A program made the translations under genes and the position numbers. A model generated the notes under the pieces. It saw only the letters and a program-made list of their open reading frames with translations, was not told the origin of the DNA and did not search any database. A stretch of DNA of 64,000 bases from assembly GCA_036172665.1 (NCBI GenBank), contig CM069872.1, forward strand, positions 20,997,001-21,061,000, in the 5' to 3' direction. This DNA comes from Prosopocoilus inquinatus. Its lineage: Eukaryota; Arthropoda; Insecta; Coleoptera; Lucanidae. Shown here in pieces: positions 21,374 through 30,744 of the stretch. Each line of letters opens with the position of its first letter. Position 1 is the stretch's first letter.

Positions 21374-21905
21374 TTATTTTATTTCAACATTATCGATGCA
21401 CTGAGAGCATAGAACTTTAGCATGTGTTAGGCACACGAATTTTTTACATACTTTACAAAAATATCGTGTTTTGCTATCTTTCTTGCAACGTTTTCTTGCA
21501 CCTGGTGCTATACATTCTTCCTGTGAGCCCTCGGTAGATGTTCCGGCTGCTTCTTGTCTTTTTTTTTTAATGCAAGATTTTTTATATTAAGCCTTCTCAT
21601 AACATCACTTTCTGCGTAGTTATTTGCGACGTATATTATTTGTGAATTTATTCCCGATATATTCAGCAATGCATCAAAAATAATCATAGGCCACCGTCGT
21701 GTATTACGAGCTACATCGTAAGTAGCACATAACTTATCAACATTATCGACTCTGCCTTTTGTTGAATTGTAAAACGTAATGATCTCTGGTTTGTTCTTCT
21801 CACATGTTCTTTCATCGACTGTGCCGTCGTGGTGCATACTGGATGCTAGAATCACATTTCTATATTTTTTTGGTACATACTTTAAAATGGTAACATCTGT
21901 GCAAG
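21374..21905 (-). pseudogene. piggyBac transposase, C-terminal part with cysteine-rich domain
   Basis: Begins in VTILKYVPKKYRNVILASS and continues KPEIITFYNSTKGRVDNVDK, with the third catalytic Asp in GRVDNVD, then YDVARNTRRWPMIIFDALLN. After a stop/frameshift near 21508 the C-terminal cysteine-rich finger follows: RCKKDSKTRYFCKVCKKFVC, with C-SQ-C before the stop at 21374-21376. This finger binds TIR DNA in the family. The first 57 bases duplicate the end of the other transposase piece at 24719-24780. Confidence 0.8.
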
Positions 21906-22219
21906 ACAACAGCCCCATTCACAAAGCTGCCAATGTAACAGCCTGGTTTGCAGATCACAACGATATTGAGGTATTACCATGGCCTGCAAGATCTCCAGAC
22001 CTCAACCCAATAGAAAATATGTGGGGAACGATGGTAAGGAGTTGGGAAGATATCCCTGGATACGGTGTTCGTGAAAGAACCGTTGAACAACTGACACAAC
22101 ATGTTTTCCCAGTTTGGGAAAGGTTCAGAGGCACAAATGTTTGTGAAAATTTGGTAAATTCAATGCCAAACCGGTTAAGAGAATGTGTTGAAAGTAACGG
22201 GTATTACACAAAGTATTAA
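21901..22219 (+). pseudogene. Tc1-like transposase, C-terminal fragment
   Basis: Starts abruptly at VQDNSPIHKAANVTAWF (second catalytic Asp in QDN). It continues LPWPARSPDLNPIENMWG (third acidic residue) and ends at a natural stop (ESNGYYTKY-stop). The N-terminal two thirds are missing. It is fused directly to piggyBac sequence on its left, on the opposite strand. Different family from the Tc1 at 18690. Confidence 0.8.
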
Positions 22220-22224
22220 CGTTT

Positions 22225-22490
22225 AATCATCGTTTCGTTTTCTTCTTTCAACTAATCATTTATTTTTCAGAAATTAATTACTTAATTTTTCTTTTTCCCA
22301 TTTTATTTTATGTTTGAGTTTTGTCGTAATGGTTTTTAATATTTTTTTCTTCTTTCAGCAATTAATCATTTATTTTTCAAAAATTAATTACTTTTTCTTT
22401 AAGCACTTTCGTTTTTGTTTTGTTGTAATAGCTTTTCATCATTTTTTCTCCTTTCAGCAAATAATAATTTATTTCAGCTTTTAGTTTCGT
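22225..22490. repeat. Three degenerate direct repeats, AT-rich
   Basis: TCTTCTTTCAACTAATCATT, TCTTCTTTCAGCAATTAATC and TCTCCTTTCAGCAAATAATA recur about 100 bp apart, each followed by TTATTTTTCA/TTTCAG-type sequence. They follow the Tc1 fragment and may be its 3' UTR. Confidence 0.5.
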
Positions 22491-22867
22491 GTGTTTTAGG
22501 TTTTCGGTTGACCGCGTCGTTGTGTAATCGGTGACCAACACACGGTCAAGCCTACGATAGACGATGGATGGCGGAACGCCTTCAATATATTCTCATTGTA
22601 TTTTATGTATTATTTGTAATAAATTACTCTGTTTTCATCCCCCAATTTTTGTATTGGATATTTTAAAACATACTAATCGATTAATATTTAAATATAAAGT
22701 CTAACTTCAAATTTTTGAAATGTTATAATATCAGAGAGCAAAAAAATCTCTTCATTTCATCAAACGTTTCCTTTTAAAAATAATAATGAGGGGTTTGTAC
22801 ATACTACCTGCATTCGGCCGAATTCGTAATAAGCTTCACCCCTCCAAACTTTCATTACATTACGCTA

Positions 22868-23585
22868 CGACTGTACATGCTTGGCACACGGGATTAATCG
22901 CGTGGCAGAATTTATTCGTGATCAATTTGAAGATGTTAATAAATTAATTAACAACTGTAAAAAATTTTTTTAAAGGCACCTCTGAGAGTGCAGTTGTATC
23001 GCCAAACATTTCCAGATTTATGTTTGCCACCAGAACCTGTTATTACAAGGTGGGGAACATGGTTAGAAGCTGCATCCTTTTATGCAGAAAATTTCGAAAA
23101 AATAAGAACTATTATTCAACAGTTTGATAATTCAGCTAATAGTATAGTTACATGTAAAGATTTGCTAAATATAAGGAACTTCTAGCAGATTTGTGTTTTA
23201 TATACAGTAATTATAAGAATATTCCCAATATACTGAAGAATTTAGAAAAAACAGATATTACTTTAGGTGACGCAGTTAAATTAGTTATGGATTTTGAAAA
23301 GGAATTAATGACTGTTAAGAATCAGCTGGGCCGTAATATTTTAGAAAAATTTAGAAATGTATTAAGCAAAAATGTAGGTTTTAAGTCACTTCAAACTATT
23401 TCAAATTTCATAAATGCAAACTCTCATAATATCGAGGAGTGCAATATAAAATCAAGTTTAATTGAAATTTCAAATTTCAATATGCGCCAATAGTTTCAGT
23501 TGATGTCGAAAGAAGTTTTTCTTTATTTAAAAATATCTTAAGCGATAGAAGGAGAAGTTTTGAAGTAGAAAACTAGAACTAGAAA
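22868..23585 (+). pseudogene. hAT-like transposase C-terminal half, fragment
   Basis: Pieces in order: AHGINRVAEFIRDQF, KAPLRVQLYRQTFPDLCLPP, EPVITRWGTWLEAASFYAE and, after stops, a frame ending in a serine-rich dimerisation motif near 23490 (PIVSVDVERSFSLFKN), typical of hAT C-terminal domains. 'ITRWGTWLEAA' is common in the insect hAT-like proteins related to CGGBP1/Kaonashi-type copies. The N-terminal BED finger and first catalytic Asp are missing. Confidence 0.7.
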
Positions 23586-24059
23586 AATATGTGATTATTA
23601 ATTATTATTACAATTATTTTAAGTAATACATGTAAATAGCTAGATAATTAACTTTATGTATCTGTAAATATGTATTTTGTAATTGCATAGTAATAAAGTT
23701 AACTCTTTATATTCATTATAATAAAACAAGTAATAAGATTTTGTACTTTTTGCCCTTTGGAAGTTATGCTTATTTTTGTTTTTTCCTGCTTTTTAATGGA
23801 TTATTTTTGCTTTTTTAAGCACTTTTTTTCAGATAAATGTCGTGCTTATAATCCGTGCTCTAGTTATGATTCATGACCCGAACTCTGACACTGTTTACTG
23901 ATTGTATTATTTGTCACGTTTACAGGGCATATTTGAACATGATATTGTTTGTGTATAAAATCCCTTGCTTCTATGTTAGTGGTAAGTTAATTACTGAATC
24001 GCTGTCCGATAATACAGTGAATGTAATATAATTTCACACTGTGACTTTATTTTTTTTTA

Positions 24060-24445
24060 AATTAAACATAGGTTCGTATCCTGCTTTGTTGTTTTTTAAA
24101 AAACTCGGTCGTGAAGTGTAAAAACATCATTCAGCACTCGTAGTTCCAGCTGTGTTAATTTTTTTTCAATTGGTGGTCCACCTCCAGTAGCCTCTTGCAG
24201 CCTTTTAATTTCAGAAGCCTTTTTCTTCAATGCACATTTATAATCTGTCCAACTCTGTAAATATATTTCTATTTTTAAAAGTTATTTCACTTAGTACTTT
24301 TACGTACTTTTTGCCATTTTTCAACAGGTCTTGATCCAAATCAAGCACCATTTAATTTTAAAGACAATTCTTCCCATAACTTTTTATAATTTTCTTTACC
24401 AAACTGACAGTCCACCCTCCCTACTGCAAAATCTTTATGATTTAT
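24060..24445 (-). pseudogene. Myb/SANT-like accessory protein fragment, third copy
   Basis: The minus strand gives KDFAVGRVDCQFGKENYKKL WEEL-type first helices (24440-24341), an approximately 55-bp intron-like gap, then SWTDYKCALKKKASEIKRLQ and ATGGGPPIEKKLTQLE (24258-24150) and a final helix. This is the Harbinger-2-type Myb_DNA-bind_5 architecture (WxxYK...GGGP). No transposase partner lies next to it. It is sandwiched between the hAT fragment and a piggyBac duplicate. Confidence 0.65.
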
Positions 24446-24448
24446 GAT

Positions 24449-25000
24449 TTTGGCTAGAATCACGTTTTTATATTTTTTTGGTACATACTTTAAAATAGTA
24501 ACATCTTCCTGATAACCAAATATAGTGGAAAATTCAGGACGCACTTTTGTATTCACAAATTCTAGAGGAAGTTCTCTTTTATTTTTTTTTTTACTGTCCC
24601 AACGTATGTCAGCCGATGGTCTTTCAATAACTTCCTAATTAAATCGAAACTGGTAAACCAATTGTCACAAGTGATGTTTCTTCCTGTTCCCGATATTGGC
24701 GCTATTAGTTGCAGGACATTAGCTGGATGCTAGAATCACGTTTCTATATTTTTTTGGTACATACTTTAAAATGGTAACATCTTCCTGGTAACCAAATATA
24801 GTAGAAAATACAGGACGCGCTTTTATATTTACAAATTCTAGTGGAAGTTCTCTTTTATTTTTTTTTACTGTCCCAAAATATGTCAGCCGATGGTCTTTCA
24901 GTAACTTTCTAATTAAATCGAAACTGGTAAACCAATTGTCACAGGTGATGTTTCTTCGTGTTCCCGATATTGGCGCTATTAGTCGCAGGACAACATTAGC
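24449..25000. repeat. Direct duplication of an approximately 274-bp transposase segment
   Basis: 24449-24722 and 24727-25000 both read GCTAGAATCACGTTT...TTGGCGCTATTAG, differing at several sites, in the same orientation. A third, shorter copy of the first 57 bases lies at 21847-21905. All correspond to the piggyBac core around the second catalytic Asp. The divergence suggests joining of different copies rather than a fresh tandem duplication. Confidence 0.8.
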
Positions 25001-25915
25001 AGGGTTATTAGCCACCCTATAAAGACCTTCTGGTTGCAAACCATCGTAGACTTCTAGGTTTGCAGTGTAGCTCATTTTAGCATCCACAAGAGCAAAAATT
25101 TTAATTCCGTATTTATTTGGCTTACTTGGGATGTATTGCTTAAATCCACAACGTCCTCTAAAAGCTTCCAATTTCTTGTCAATGGTTCCATATTCACCAA
25201 TTGTGTAACAAGATTTACAGTTTTCAACAAATTTATCGAATACATCACGAATTGGCGCTAACTTATCCACTCGTTTCCTTTCTTCCCGGCTTTGGAGATC
25301 ATCAAATCGTAAACATCTTAGCAAGAATAGGAAACGATTCTCGGACATGGTCAACCAAAATCTTTCTACACCAGTTCCTTCTTTGTCCCAAAGTTCTTTC
25401 GTGTTAAGGCGGCTACTTTTTAAGCAACCTGACAAATATAATAAACCAAATAATGCCTTTATTTCAGTAATATCTGTTGGTCTGGTAGCTCTTTCTCTAT
25501 GGTATTTATCTGACTGATTCAATATGTACTTATTTGTATTATTCACAATTATTTGCAGTATTTCTTCAGTAAAAAAGAGTCCCTAACATTCCAATACAGA
25601 TTTCATATTTCTTGCAGCACCTTTTACCCCAGGTACGTTGATAACAATATTTTCTTTTCTCGTTCTTACATTTCTGGGTGCACAATGTTTTCTCCATATT
25701 GTGATGCCATCTTTCGCAACGAAGGACACTTTCTTAGTAACAGGAACTACCTCTTCTTCAGAATCTTTACCCTCCTGTTCAGTTTCACTATTGGATAACC
25801 TTCCCTCTGTGAAGTCATCATCTTCCAACTCTTCATGACTATCATTTAATTCTTCAGCTTTGGTTTCCTCCCACAAACGGAGTAACCTCGCCTGCTCCTT
25901 CTCATAATAACTCAT
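24719..25915 (-). pseudogene. piggyBac transposase, N-terminal and core part
   Basis: Starts at ATG 25913-25915 with an acidic N-terminal domain (LNDSHEELEDDDF). A frameshift or stop near 25580 separates it from the core frame (25546-24719). Core: GLLYLSGCLKS, LWDKEGTGVERFWLTMS, GTIDKKLEAFRGRCGFKQYI (first catalytic Asp), KPNKYGIKIF, then NITCDNWFTSFDL (second Asp). The frame stops at ILASS-stop at 24719, where the mosaic begins. The third Asp lies in the left piece. Catalytic acids are retained but the gene is in pieces. Confidence 0.85.
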
Positions 25916-26180
25916 AATATCTAAATTTAATGGAAAGCAATGCTAAAAGTAAATACCAACAAATTATCTGCAAATAATTTACCGTATGTCACAGAAATAA
26001 ATATTTAAAAAAGTTCACTTCTGTATCACCGAACGTGGCGCTGGGTCTCACAGACTTTTATGCTTATTACTCTAAGATCTCTAGCACGTACACTGGCAAT
26101 ACTCAGTAGACTGGTTCAAGTATCGACAATAGGAAGGTACTGAAATTCAGAGATACCAACTCACTCCCGTGGAGGATTAA

Positions 26181-27104
26181 AAGCTGTTCACGTACAATTT
26201 TCATCGGACAAGAGTTGACTTCACTCATGATTTTAAGTGTTACGTGTTACTATATAGTAATACATATTTTATCTCTCAAAATCCACTTAAATAAAAAAAT
26301 ACCGACCACTTTTATTCAAATTAATATTTGCGTTACTTTCTTCTATTTTATTTTCATCATGTGTTGGAACTTCATCTTCCAGTGCCAATATTTCATAAAG
26401 TTTAGCTGAAGAAAGCGAAATTATTTATTAGTCAAACCTAATTCTTGGAAATTTAATTGGGCAGGTATCGATTTTTTACTTACTTTGGAGATTCAAACGC
26501 AAAATTTTACCGTCTTCCAACATAAATTCCATTGATTCCATTTTCGCAACAAAACGTAATAGGGTAAAGATGATAATGGTTGGCAGGTAGACGGTTATTG
26601 GCATATGATCATATTTTTTTGTATAAACTGTTTCAAGTAGCGTTGACTTACTGAGGTTTTTTTTAAATAAAAGTTGGTGCTGCAGTCTTAAAATGTTTTA
26701 GTAAGTTAACTTGGTATTTGCACTTCACTTGACTTCACTTTGCACCTAGAAATTGGCGGGCTGTCAATACGAGTTTTCAGAGTGGTCAACAGATTCTTGT
26801 CATTTTTGATAACTACCAAAAAAATTGTGTTTTTTGATGTTAGTAAAAAAATAAAGACAGGTAAGTGTTCATAAAAGCTTATATATGATTAATACATGTA
26901 TTATTATCAGAATAAGATTAGTTTTTATAAATTATAATGTAAAAACTTTGATGCCAACCACTGTATATTACTAAAATTCTAATGTCATTGCTTGGCATAT
27001 GGGTGCCAACAACTATCTTCTGAATTTTTTAGTTATTCAATGATTGGCATGTTGATTAAAGTTAAATAGTTGGCCGTTTTAGGTACTTGTAGATACTTCG
27101 GCTT
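26181..27104. other. Mostly non-coding; possible two-exon minus-strand frame
   Basis: On the minus strand an ATG at about 26541 opens MESMEFMLEDGKILRLNLQ, ends at a GTAAGT donor, and after a CTTCAG acceptor near 26405 continues AKLYEILALEDEVPTH to a stop near 26280. The splice signals are good but I recognise no family; it could be the first exons of a decayed gene. At 26199-26222, CAATTTTCATCGGACAAGA matches a motif at 48871. The rest is AT-rich with no supported feature. Confidence 0.3.
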
Positions 27105-27880
27105 TATACCGGCAGTTTCAAATTGGGTGTTGTGCACTGAAGGGATCTCCTAAACCGTAAGAGATACAAATTTGGTTAAATGGAAGAAAAGTTGCACGAA
27201 TCAATGCCTAATTCGTATCCATTGAGAGAATGATTTTTTTTCTCATTTCTTCTTGAGTTAATAAAAATGTGAAAAATCGATTTTCTTTTTATCTCTGTAT
27301 CTCTTTTATTATATATAATTTTGAAATTCTGATTTAACTTTCTACAGGTACTTTTTGATTCTGCTTCGAATAAGAGTAATAGAATTGAAGTCAAACGTTT
27401 CGTCTTCCCACGACCATCATCAGTTTCGATTTTTTAAATACAACTTATGTCTTTTCATTGTTCTATTCGATAGCATTTTCTCTCCTGATTACAATGTTAT
27501 ATCTATCACACTTAATAGTTGATATTAATTTGAAGCTTAAATAATTCAGATTTTATATGAAAATTTTATTTAATACATAATTTCAAATTTTTTGTTCCTT
27601 TTCTTATCTTTTTATTATTCTACTCGAAAGCATTTTTTCTTTTGATTTCAGTAAGTATAATACTTAATACCTTTTTTTCAAGTAAAGTTGGAATATGACA
27701 AAAAAACTGATATCGTTTCGTTATGTTTTTCTTAATAAGTAAATTTACTCCTAACCTCTTTTTTTATTTGTTAAGTATTAGCAATAACATTCAGTTGTCG
27801 GAAGAGGAAAAGTCAATAAATATTGACTAAATGATATGAGGTGATTAACACAAACCAAATAAACATCAGTATAAACATAT

Positions 27881-28207
27881 TGTTACGTTTCTAGGGTTTA
27901 TGTTTATTTATTTAAACGAATAAAACACTCGATAAAAACTTAACCGTAATTTAATAAAGCTTAAAAACTAATTTATTTGTAATAATTTATTTTCACACTA
28001 AAATCTAACTTCGACGTTCGCTGTTAGAATTCGACTGCCTGGTGAGTCAACTCCGGGCGATTTTATATCATTTGCTGGCGTCTGGAAGTCTCTACGCTGG
28101 AAGCTTCTAGTTTGTTCGATGTAGGCCCCGGCCGCGTGACGGCCGATGACACATAACAGCGGACCGACTTCTTGACGCCTTGCGCTAAGTCAGGTTGGCT
28201 CGCCACA
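27881..28207 (-). repeat. Gypsy-1 3' LTR (327 bp)
   Basis: Starts TGTTACG and ends CGCCACA on the plus strand. On the coding strand it carries a TATA box (GATATAAAATC, about 28059-28069) and AATAAA-type signals in the AT-rich half near 27900-27990. The last codons and stop of pol (TGA 28190-28192) lie inside it. The polypurine tract AAGAAGGGGGCAG directly precedes it on the coding strand (28208-28220). Confidence 0.95.
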
Positions 28208-29125
28208 CTGCCCCCTTCTTAGAAACGTTTCGTCTCGAAATGTTCCTGGTGATAGTCTTGAAGGAGGGTGTCGGAATCTACATGCTGGCCCATTCTTGCA
28301 ACTTCCCGCCTGGAAGAAGTAACAGTCTACGGTTTTGCTGTTGCTGACTGTTGCCTGTGGGTGGTGGCTGCAGACTAGGACTTCAATTCCCGTTCTGTGG
28401 AAGATGACTTCTAGCATGCTTCGAATTACTCTCCAGTCTAGTCCGTCCAATCCGCAGCCCAATTTGGGGATGGCTAACTTCATCTGATGGTTCTCTATTA
28501 GCTGTCTCCTCAGGCTATATAGGGCTCTCCACATAGTCACATAGTCAGGTTTACCGCTTGATGTCTTCTTAGTGACTAAATAATGCACGTGGCGCCTCCG
28601 ATCTGCCGTCGAATCAATGATCTGCAAGCTCTTGCCTACCACGGGATGCTGTCTTCGTAGCTCCTCGATTTGGCCAAATTTCTTCCTAAACACCTGAGCG
28701 ATTCCTTTGGACATTTTCAGGTCTTCTGCTACGCAGTGGGCCAGACTGTACTCCAGTGGCACTTTAAAGAGATCTTGTTGCTTCTCCGTGGTCACTCCAA
28801 ACCGTGCCTTGCTTCCTTCGGCGTGATGAGACATGAAGGTTTCGAAGTTCACTTCGGAAACTTGCGCCCTTTGTACTGTCCCTTCATCTGCTTCTCCATG
28901 GTAAGGGGCTATCCGGTTGAAGTGGATTACTTTGGGTTTGCCATGGGGGACCTTCCTGATGCGGTAAACGACGTCGTTGATCCGTTTCATCACTTTGTAA
29001 GGACCTTCCCAAGAGGTCTGTAATTTTGGGGAGAGGCCTCGACGTCTTTGGGGGTTATAAAGCCAGACCAGTGCTCCAGGTTGGTATCCCCCGTGTTGAG
29101 CGTTGATGTCATAGTGCTCCTTCAT
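28190..29125 (-). CDS. Pol C-terminal part: integrase tail, OARD1/TARG1-like macrodomain and CCCH zinc finger
   Basis: 311 codons from ATG 29125. Residues 1-80 are the Gypsy integrase tail (SDRMKE-type start, WLYNP, KLQTSWEGPYKVMKR, then VYRIR and HFNRIAPYHG). Residues 125-255 match the OARD1/TARG1 branch of macrodomains: SLAHCVAEDLKMSKGIA (ADP-ribose loop), VFRKKFG, HYLVTKK, IPKLGCGLDGLDW and a last strand IEVLVC. As I recall, TARG1 catalysis uses a Lys in the 'TKK' region and the Asp of 'GCGLD'; both positions are kept. Residues 268-286 form C-x7-C-x5-C-x3-H (CYFFQAGSC..., CRFRH), an RNA-binding type finger. The frame overlaps the integrase stop by 4 nt (ATGA). In the original element it was probably fused in frame; a one-base shift separates it here. 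Confidence 0.9.
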   Translation of the reverse strand: MKEHYDINAQHGGYQPGALVWLYNPQRRRGLSPKLQTSWEGPYKVMKRINDVVYRIRKVPHGKPKVIHFNRIAPYHGEADEGTVQRAQVSEVNFETFMSHHAEGSKARFGVTTEKQQDLFKVPLEYSLAHCVAEDLKMSKGIAQVFRKKFGQIEELRRQHPVVGKSLQIIDSTADRRRHVHYLVTKKTSSGKPDYVTMWRALYSLRRQLIENHQMKLAIPKLGCGLDGLDWRVIRSMLEVIFHRTGIEVLVCSHHPQATVSNSKTVDCYFFQAGSCKNGPACRFRHPPSRLSPGTFRDETFLRRGQCGEPT

Positions 29126-30744
29126 CCGATCGCTGGCGTCTGTATATTGTGACGCACTTGGTTGTGGATATCATCCATTTTCCTGCGTAATTTGCTCACG
29201 TAATCTTCGTCGGCAGAGACTTCGCCAGGCTTCACACCAAACTTCAGGTCGCAGGGCAGTCTCGGCTCTCGCCCGAATACCACTTTCGCGGGAGTCTCCC
29301 CTGTTGTCTCATGAACAGATGAGCGGTTTGCCATTAGAAACAGGGGGATGTACGTGTCCCAGTCCCTCTGATGATTGGAAACGACCTTGGACAAATGTCG
29401 GTTGATGGTTCTATTGAACCTTTCCACCATTCCGTCCGACTGTGGGTGGAGTGCAGTTGTTCTAGTTTTTCGTACGCCGAGCAGAGTACACACGTTCTTG
29501 AACAAGGCCGATTCAAAGTTCCTTCCTTGGTCTGAATGCAGTTCCATAGGTGCACCATACCGACTGATCCATTCCCTGACAAGGACTTCCGCAGTAGTGA
29601 CTGCCTCTTGGTTAGGTAGGGCGTAAGCTTCAACCCACTTGCTAAAGTAGTCCATTACCACGACGATGTACTTGTTTCCACCATTCGTTTCTGGAAACGG
29701 GCCGGCTACATCGATGGCAACTCTCTCAAAAGGACTTCCAACGTTGTACTGTCTCATGGGAGCCTTACCCCGCCTGTGGGGACCGTTACTGGCTGCGCAA
29801 ACTGTACACTTTCTGCACCAATCCTTCACGTCTTCCTTGCAGTTCACCCAGTAAAATCTTTCGCGCACCTTCTCCATAGTCTTCTTAACTCCCAGATGCC
29901 CTCCGGAAGTTCCATCGTGAAGTTCCCTCAGAACTTCTGGCACCCTATTCTTGGGGATCAGTAACTGTGTCTTCTGTTCCATGCCTTCCTGATTCTCTAT
30001 GCTTCGTCTCAGAAGACCACGATCCAACACTATGGAGTCCCACTGCGCCCAGTATGATTTTACGGACGGTGCACATGGTGCTACCTCTTCCCAGGTAGGC
30101 CTCGCGTCCCTGCTTTTCCATTCTAGCACTAATTTCAAATCCGGGTCGTTCTCCTGGTCTCTTCGCAGTTCTTCGCCTTGCCATTTGTCATCAACAATGG
30201 CTGTCCTCGCAGTCGTGGCTACTTTCTCGTCCAAACGACTACAGTGCTTACAGTCTTCGGCACAGGGTCTTCTCGACAGAGCATCGGCATTTCGATGGCT
30301 AGTTCCTGCCCGATGCTGAATTTCAAAATCGTACTCCTGAAGTCGTTCGATCCATCGTGCAACTTGCCCTTCTGGGTTCTTGAAACGGAGAAGCCATTTT
30401 AGAGCGGCATGGTCGGTTTTCAGCAGGAAGCGTCTACCATACAAGTACTTGTAGAAGTGTTCTATCGTTTTTACGACGGCTAGCAATTCCCTTCTTGTGA
30501 CGCAATAGTTTCGTTCCGGCTTTGATAGGACTTTACTGAAGTAGCCGATCACCTTCTCTTGCCCCTCTTGTATCTGGGAGAGTACGCCACCAATCCCAAC
30601 GTTGCTAGCATCTGTGTCCACGACGAACTTGCCTTCCGGGAGAGGATAACTCAGAATAGGAGCACTAACCAAGTACTGCTTTAGTTGTTCAAAGCCAATT
30701 TGACACTGTTGGTCCCATTCAAATGGACGACCTTCTTCAGTGAG
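29122..30744 (-). CDS. Gypsy-1 Pol: RNase H and integrase
   Basis: Continues the RT frame after an in-frame TAA at 30745-30747. RNase H has FVVDTDASNVGIGGVLSQ (Asp), RRELLAVVKTIEHF (Glu) and LLKTDHAALKWLL (Asp). Integrase begins with the HHCC finger (H-DGTSGG-H, then C-RK-C) around FYWVNCKEDVKDWCRKCTVC. It continues with the core Asp in VAIDVAGPF, the second Asp in LHSDQGRNFES and the Glu in SDGMVERFNR. Ends at TGA 29122-29124 just before the integrase tail frame. All catalytic acids are present. Confidence 0.93.
   Translation of the reverse strand, partial: LTEEGRPFEWDQQCQIGFEQLKQYLVSAPILSYPLPEGKFVVDTDASNVGIGGVLSQIQEGQEKVIGYFSKVLSKPERNYCVTRRELLAVVKTIEHFYKYLYGRRFLLKTDHAALKWLLRFKNPEGQVARWIERLQEYDFEIQHRAGTSHRNADALSRRPCAEDCKHCSRLDEKVATTARTAIVDDKWQGEELRRDQENDPDLKLVLEWKSRDARPTWEEVAPCAPSVKSYWAQWDSIVLDRGLLRRSIENQEGMEQKTQLLIPKNRVPEVLRELHDGTSGGHLGVKKTMEKVRERFYWVNCKEDVKDWCRKCTVCAASNGPHRRGKAPMRQYNVGSPFERVAIDVAGPFPETNGGNKYIVVVMDYFSKWVEAYALPNQEAVTTAEVLVREWISRYGAPMELHSDQGRNFESALFKNVCTLLGVRKTRTTALHPQSDGMVERFNRTINRHLSKVVSNHQRDWDTYIPLFLMANRSSVHETTGETPAKVVFGREPRLPCDLKFGVKPGEVSADEDYVSKLRRKMDDIHNQVRHNIQTPAIG

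Larger units (their letters stand above)
21086..26176. mobile_element. piggyBac-type element with a mosaic interior
   Basis: TTAA stands at both ends (21082-21085 and 26177-26180). The termini are CCCTCCAGTGG (left) and TCCTCCACGGG (right, other strand), fitting the short CCY-type piggyBac TIRs. The transposase is on the minus strand, N-terminal part at the right and C-terminal part at the left. About 2.8 kb of foreign fragments and a duplicated transposase segment lie between (21901-24722). The outer TTAA ends may come from one insertion or from two copies joined by recombination. Confidence 0.65.
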
